From Bog-756 sp963769905 (GTDB lineage: Bacteria > Actinomycetota > Acidimicrobiia > Acidimicrobiales > RAAP-2), in NCBI GenBank assembly GCA_963769905.1, contig CAVYNG010000002.1, positions 744,001 to 808,000 on the forward strand: a DNA stretch of 64,000 nucleotides, written 5' to 3'. The stretch's first letter is position 1. Every line of letters starts with the position of its first letter. The position numbers and the translations under genes are program-made. Below are positions 60,583 through 64,000 of the stretch, piece by piece. Below the pieces are notes generated by a model. It was not told the origin of the DNA, did no database searches, and was given only the letters and a program-made list of their open reading frames with translations.

Positions 60583-61421
60583 GCCCGATCCGCCGGGTCA
60601 CGCTCGGTCAGGGAAGCGCGGAGCAAAAGGAGGCCGACGCCGCCATTCGCTCCTTCACCGGGAGCCGATTCAGCGGCAAGGTCGCCGTCGTCACCGGTGC
60701 AGGGTCGGGCATCGGCAGGGCTGTCGCCGATCGGCTCGTCGCCGAAGGAGGCAAGGTCGCAGCGCTCGACGTCTCGCACGACGCGGTCACCCACGCAACC
60801 GAGGCGATCAATTCCGCCGACGGTGCCGGCCGGGGCCGTGCGGCGGCCTTCGAGTGCGACGTCACGTCGGAGTCCTCGGTGAGCGCCGCGTTCGCGGCGT
60901 TGGTCAAGGAGCTCGGACTGCCGACGGTGGTGTGCAACGTGGCCGGTGTAGGGGGCTTCTACCACGCCGCCGAGATGACCCTCGAGCAGTGGAACCGCAT
61001 CCTGTCGGTCAACCTCACCGGCCCCTTCCTGGTCTGCCGGGCGGCGCTCCCGCACCTGCTGGAGCAGGGAGGCTCGATCGTCAACGTCGCGTCCAATACC
61101 GCGCTGATGGGGCAGTCCTACTCCGCCGCCTACTGCGCCTCGAAAGCCGGGCTGCTCATGTTCTCGAAGGCCCTGGCTGCCGAGTACCTGACCAGGGGGA
61201 TCCGGGTGAACGTGGTCGCTCCGGGTGGTGTCGACACGCCACTGATCGGCGCGTTTGCTCTCCCTGAGGGCGCGGACGTGAAGGAGCTCGAGAAGATGAT
61301 GACGCCGCTCGGCTTCTCGACACCCGCAGAGATCGCCGCCTCGATCGCCTTCATCGCGTCCGACGAGTCCTCCTACACCACCGGCGCGGTCCTCTCGGTC
61401 GACGGGGGGCTCACCATCTGA
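60579..61421 (+). CDS. Short-chain dehydrogenase/reductase
   Basis: 280 residues. 'GKVAVVTGAGSGIGRAVADR' is the NAD(P) loop, 'VVCNVAGVGGFYHA' replaces the usual NNAG by NVAG, and the catalytic set is 'SIVNVASNTALMGQSYSAAY' followed by 'CASKAG'. The end 'DESSYTTGAVLSVDGGLTI' is standard. It is likely the 3-hydroxyacyl-CoA or alcohol dehydrogenase of the same pathway. A 30-residue N-terminal extension precedes the fold. Confidence 0.9.
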   Translation: MSPIRRVTLGQGSAEQKEADAAIRSFTGSRFSGKVAVVTGAGSGIGRAVADRLVAEGGKVAALDVSHDAVTHATEAINSADGAGRGRAAAFECDVTSESSVSAAFAALVKELGLPTVVCNVAGVGGFYHAAEMTLEQWNRILSVNLTGPFLVCRAALPHLLEQGGSIVNVASNTALMGQSYSAAYCASKAGLLMFSKALAAEYLTRGIRVNVVAPGGVDTPLIGAFALPEGADVKELEKMMTPLGFSTPAEIAASIAFIASDESSYTTGAVLSVDGGLTI

Positions 61422-61479
61422 TCGGTGCCATCAGCCGTGACAAGATGGTCCTGCTCCATTTCTTCGACGGGGGATCACC

Positions 61480-62682
61480 ATGTCGCATCCGCTTCCGGTT
61501 GAGCACTGGGCCACCGACTTCGATGTGCTCAGTTCCGAGTACGTTGCCGATCCGTTCACCATTTGGGACCAGCTCCGGGCGACCTGCCCGGTCGCCCACA
61601 CCGACCGCAGGGGGAGCACCTGGCTCCCGACCCGCTACGAGGACGTGGTCGCACTCGCCCACGACATCGAGCACTTCAGCTCGCAGAAGATCTCGGTCAT
61701 CCCGATCCAGGGTGAGTTGCCCGAGGAGCCCGTCCTCGTCTACGGCCTTCCCCCCATCTCCGCCGACCCGCCGCTTCACACCTGGACGAGGCGGCTCCTG
61801 CTTCCGTGGTTCTCCCACCGCCGGGTCGAGTCCTACGAACCCATGACGAGGGAGCTCTGCGCGGGTCTGGTGAGCGGGTTTGCGGCCGACGGGGTCGCCG
61901 ACGCGGCGCATGACTACGCGCAACAGGTTCCGGTGCGGGTGATCGCGCACATTCTCGGGGTACCGACATCGCTGTCGGACACCTTCACCGGCTGGGTCCG
62001 CGACGTCCTCGAATTCGCGGACGTGCCCGAGCGCCGCCATCGCGGCGCTGAGGGGCTGATCAACTTCTTCGTCGAGGAGGTCGCGCGCCGCAAGTCCAAT
62101 CCGGGTGACGACCTCCTGAGCGAGCTGCTGCACAGCGAGTTCGACGGCAAGCCGGTGCAGGAGAGCATCGTGCTCGGGATCGCGGCCCTCGTCCTCATCG
62201 CCGGCGTCGACACGACCTGGAGCGCGATCGGCTCCTCCCTCTGGCATCTCGCGACATCCCCGGGCGACTGCCATCGGCTGGTGGCCGAACCCGAGCTGAT
62301 GCCGGTTGCCGTCGAGGAGCTGCTGCGCGCCTACTCGCCTGTGACGATGGCCAGAGAGGTGACGACCGACATCGTCTTCGAGGGCTGCCCGATGAGAGCA
62401 GGTGAGAAGGTCCTCATGAACTTCCCGGCGGCCAATCGAGATCCGGAGGCCTTTGCCGACGCCGACAAGGTGGTCCTCGACCGCGAGCTCAACCGGCACG
62501 TGGCCTTCGGGTCGGGCATCCATCGCTGTGCCGGCTCCAATCTCGCCCGCATGGAGCTGCGGGTGGCGCTCGAGGAATGGTTGGCGAAGATCCCGGAGTT
62601 CCGCCTGGCGGACGGGGCAGAGGTGACCTGGGCCGGCGGTCAGGTGCGCGGACCCCGGCAGCTGCCGGTGGCGTTCCCATGA
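61480..62682 (+). CDS. Cytochrome P450
   Basis: 400 residues. I-helix 'LVLIAGVDTTWSAIGSSLWH' (AGxDTT oxygen-activation motif), ExxR in 'VAVEELLRAYSPV', heme loop 'HVAFGSGIHRCAGSNLAR' with the Cys ligand. It has the size of a soluble class I bacterial P450. The ferredoxin gene overlaps its stop by ATGA and is presumably the direct electron donor; the reductase may be the one at 36.2 kb. Substrate unknown; the surrounding genes suggest a terpenoid, steroid or alicyclic acid. Confidence 0.94.
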   Translation: MSHPLPVEHWATDFDVLSSEYVADPFTIWDQLRATCPVAHTDRRGSTWLPTRYEDVVALAHDIEHFSSQKISVIPIQGELPEEPVLVYGLPPISADPPLHTWTRRLLLPWFSHRRVESYEPMTRELCAGLVSGFAADGVADAAHDYAQQVPVRVIAHILGVPTSLSDTFTGWVRDVLEFADVPERRHRGAEGLINFFVEEVARRKSNPGDDLLSELLHSEFDGKPVQESIVLGIAALVLIAGVDTTWSAIGSSLWHLATSPGDCHRLVAEPELMPVAVEELLRAYSPVTMAREVTTDIVFEGCPMRAGEKVLMNFPAANRDPEAFADADKVVLDRELNRHVAFGSGIHRCAGSNLARMELRVALEEWLAKIPEFRLADGAEVTWAGGQVRGPRQLPVAFP

Positions 62683-62876
62683 GGATCCGGGTCGATCCCG
62701 ACAAATGTCAGGGCCACGCACGCTGCTACGGCCTGGTGCCGGAGCTCTTCGACGTCGACGACTACGGGCTCTCGACGGTTGTCGGCGACGGGACGGTCCC
62801 ACCCGAGCTCGAGGACAAGGCACGGCTCGCGATCGCCAACTGCCCCGAGTACGCCATTGAAGAGCTCCCGGATTGA
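62679..62876 (+). CDS. [3Fe-4S] ferredoxin
   Basis: 65 residues. Only three cluster cysteines are present: 'DKCQGHARCYGLVPELF' and 'IANCPEYAIEE' (C-x5-C...C-P), with His where a fourth Cys would give a 4Fe cluster. It serves as the redox partner of the P450, with which it is translationally coupled. Confidence 0.94.
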   Translation: MRIRVDPDKCQGHARCYGLVPELFDVDDYGLSTVVGDGTVPPELEDKARLAIANCPEYAIEELPD

Positions 62877-62917
62877 ATGCGCGCGGCTCGCCTGCCGCGC
62901 GTGTTGACCCGATGAAT

Positions 62918-62953
62918 GGGGTGAGCCGGGCAAGCGGGGTGAGCCGGGTAGAC
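62918..62953. repeat. 9-bp-period repeat (2 x 18) before ureohydrolase start
   Basis: GGGGTGAGC-CGGGCAAGC followed by GGGGTGAGC-CGGGTAGAC, ending two bases before ATG 62956. Confidence 0.8.
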
Positions 62954-62955
62954 CG

Positions 62956-63954
62956 ATGCGGAGCCGCTTGAACATGTTCGGTCCCGACACGACCTTCGCC
63001 GGTGTGCCCCGCGCGAGCCTCGACGAGCCGGCGAGCCTTGCTGGCGCACGAGCGGTCATCGTCGGGGCGCCCTTCGACGGCGGCACCGTCCACCGGCCCG
63101 GGTGCCGCTTCGGCCCACTCGCCATCCGGCGCACGGACTACCTACCCCACAACGGCAAGCGGCCGCACTTGGCCCTCGGTGTCGACCCGCTCGTCGAACT
63201 CGGCGTCGTCGACGTGGGCGACGTCGAGATGCCTCCGGGCGACATCGAGCTATCGATCTCGCGCCTCGAGGAGGTGGTCGCCAGGGTCGCCGCGACCGGC
63301 GCGATCCCCGTGGTGCTCGGGGGTGACCACACGATCGCCCTGCCCGACGTCACCGCCGTGGCGCGTCATGTCGGCTGGGGACGGGTATCGGTCCTCCATT
63401 TCGACGCCCATGCGGACACCGCGGACACCCAGTTCGGCTCGCTCGTCGGTCACGGCACGCCGATGCGCCGCCTGATCGAGTCCGGAGCGGTCCGCGGTGA
63501 CCGCTTCCTCCAGATCGGGCTGCGCGGGTACTGGCCCGGGCCCGAGGTGCTCGACTGGATGGCCGAGCAGGGCATGCGCAGCTACGAGATGACCGAGGTC
63601 GTCGACCGCGGCCTCGAGGCCTGTCTGAGCGAGGCCTTCGAGATCGCGACGGACGACTGCGACGCCGTCTTCATGTCGGTCGACGTGGACGTCGTCGATC
63701 CGGGCGCCGCGCCAGCCACCGGAACCCCGGAGCCGGGTGGCCTCAGCGCACGGGAGCTGCTCGACGCAGTGCGCCGGGCGGCGATGGAGCTGCCGCTCGC
63801 CGGGATGGACATTGTCGAGATCTCACCACCGTTCGACCACGCGGAGATCACTGCGTTTCTGGGCAACCGGATCGCGCTCGAGGCGATGTCCGGGATTGCC
63901 TGGCGGGTCGAGCGAAAGCAACGGCGTCCGGAGGAGCCGCTGCTCGACCGTTGA
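62956..63954 (+). CDS. Ureohydrolase (agmatinase/arginase family)
   Basis: 332 residues. Mn-binding motifs are in place: 'VVLGGDHTIALPD', 'HFDAHADTADT' (DAHxD), and 'FMSVDVDVVDPGAAPATGTP'. 'GAPFDGGTVHRPGCRFGPLAIR' is closer to agmatinases and guanidino-acid hydrolases than to arginase. It releases urea from a guanidino compound; which one cannot be told. The relation to the P450 genes, 79 bases upstream, is unclear. Confidence 0.9.
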   Translation: MRSRLNMFGPDTTFAGVPRASLDEPASLAGARAVIVGAPFDGGTVHRPGCRFGPLAIRRTDYLPHNGKRPHLALGVDPLVELGVVDVGDVEMPPGDIELSISRLEEVVARVAATGAIPVVLGGDHTIALPDVTAVARHVGWGRVSVLHFDAHADTADTQFGSLVGHGTPMRRLIESGAVRGDRFLQIGLRGYWPGPEVLDWMAEQGMRSYEMTEVVDRGLEACLSEAFEIATDDCDAVFMSVDVDVVDPGAAPATGTPEPGGLSARELLDAVRRAAMELPLAGMDIVEISPPFDHAEITAFLGNRIALEAMSGIAWRVERKQRRPEEPLLDR

Positions 63955-64000
63955 GGGCTGCTCCAGTGCCGAAGAGGCACGGCGTTTGCTTCGAGGCCGA

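Noticed and set aside
63966..63980. GTGCC/GGCAC hairpin after the ureohydrolase as terminator
   Set aside because: The stem is only five pairs with no T-run; too weak to call.

Overview
The window is high-GC, densely coded DNA from an actinobacterium, most likely a member of the class Acidimicrobiia. The evidence is a WhiB regulator, frequent 4-bp GTGA/ATGA gene overlaps, a C4-zinc-ribbon/histidine-phosphatase gene pair, FadE30/IpdF/FadD3-like steroid catabolism genes, and two secreted proteins built on 'GYWLV..DGGVFAF' repeats that I associate with this class. The taxonomic call is inference. No rRNA or tRNA gene was found; RNase P RNA is present.

Region 1 (1-6.9 kb): a tightly coupled operon with an acyl-CoA dehydrogenase cut by the window start, an amino acid:[carrier protein] ligase (class II aaRS paralogue), a DUF1839 protein and a GH2 beta-mannosidase-like protein. 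A polyprenyl sugar-phosphate transferase follows. Region 2 (6.9-22.4 kb): housekeeping and accessory genes on both strands: GT4, NTF2-like, low-MW phosphatase, epimerase, WhiB, NUDIX, zinc ribbon, histidine phosphatase, TetR, amidohydrolase, a repeat-bearing alcohol dehydrogenase, SRPBCC, a secreted repeat protein, an MFS exporter, a UGT-like glycosyltransferase, a stand-alone Clp-N/zinc-finger protein and two small membrane proteins.

Region 3 (22.5-29.6 kb) is the unstable part: a truncated hydrolase, a secreted beta-helix/repeat protein with recent internal duplication, a complete IS256-type element (inverted repeats plus an 8-bp target duplication) with a broken transposase, a gene-poor kilobase, a MntA/HepT toxin-antitoxin pair and a frameshifted tyrosine integrase. 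It ends in a repeat-rich segment directly beside rnpB.

Region 4 (29.6-50.8 kb): rnpB, xseAB, a GT-C membrane glycosyltransferase, acyl-CoA synthetase, MBL hydrolase, ferredoxin reductase, a MoxR-DUF58-transglutaminase operon, and a glpD/AGPS-like oxidase/FGGY kinase operon divergent from a Fur-family regulator. A rubrerythrin/GlpC-like/DUF3501 set, an enoyl-CoA hydratase and ssb complete it. Region 5 (50.9-64 kb): msrB, then a catabolic run resembling the HIP-CoA (steroid C/D ring) branch: FadE30-, IpdF- and FadD3-like proteins, an alcohol dehydrogenase, two more acyl-CoA ligases around an unrecognised protein, an SDR, a P450 with its 3Fe-4S ferredoxin, and a ureohydrolase.

Two genome-wide habits stand out. 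At least ten genes have a TANNNT hexamer 6-9 bases before the start codon, suggesting leaderless transcripts. Imperfect 9-bp-period tandem repeats sit at the 5' end of five genes.
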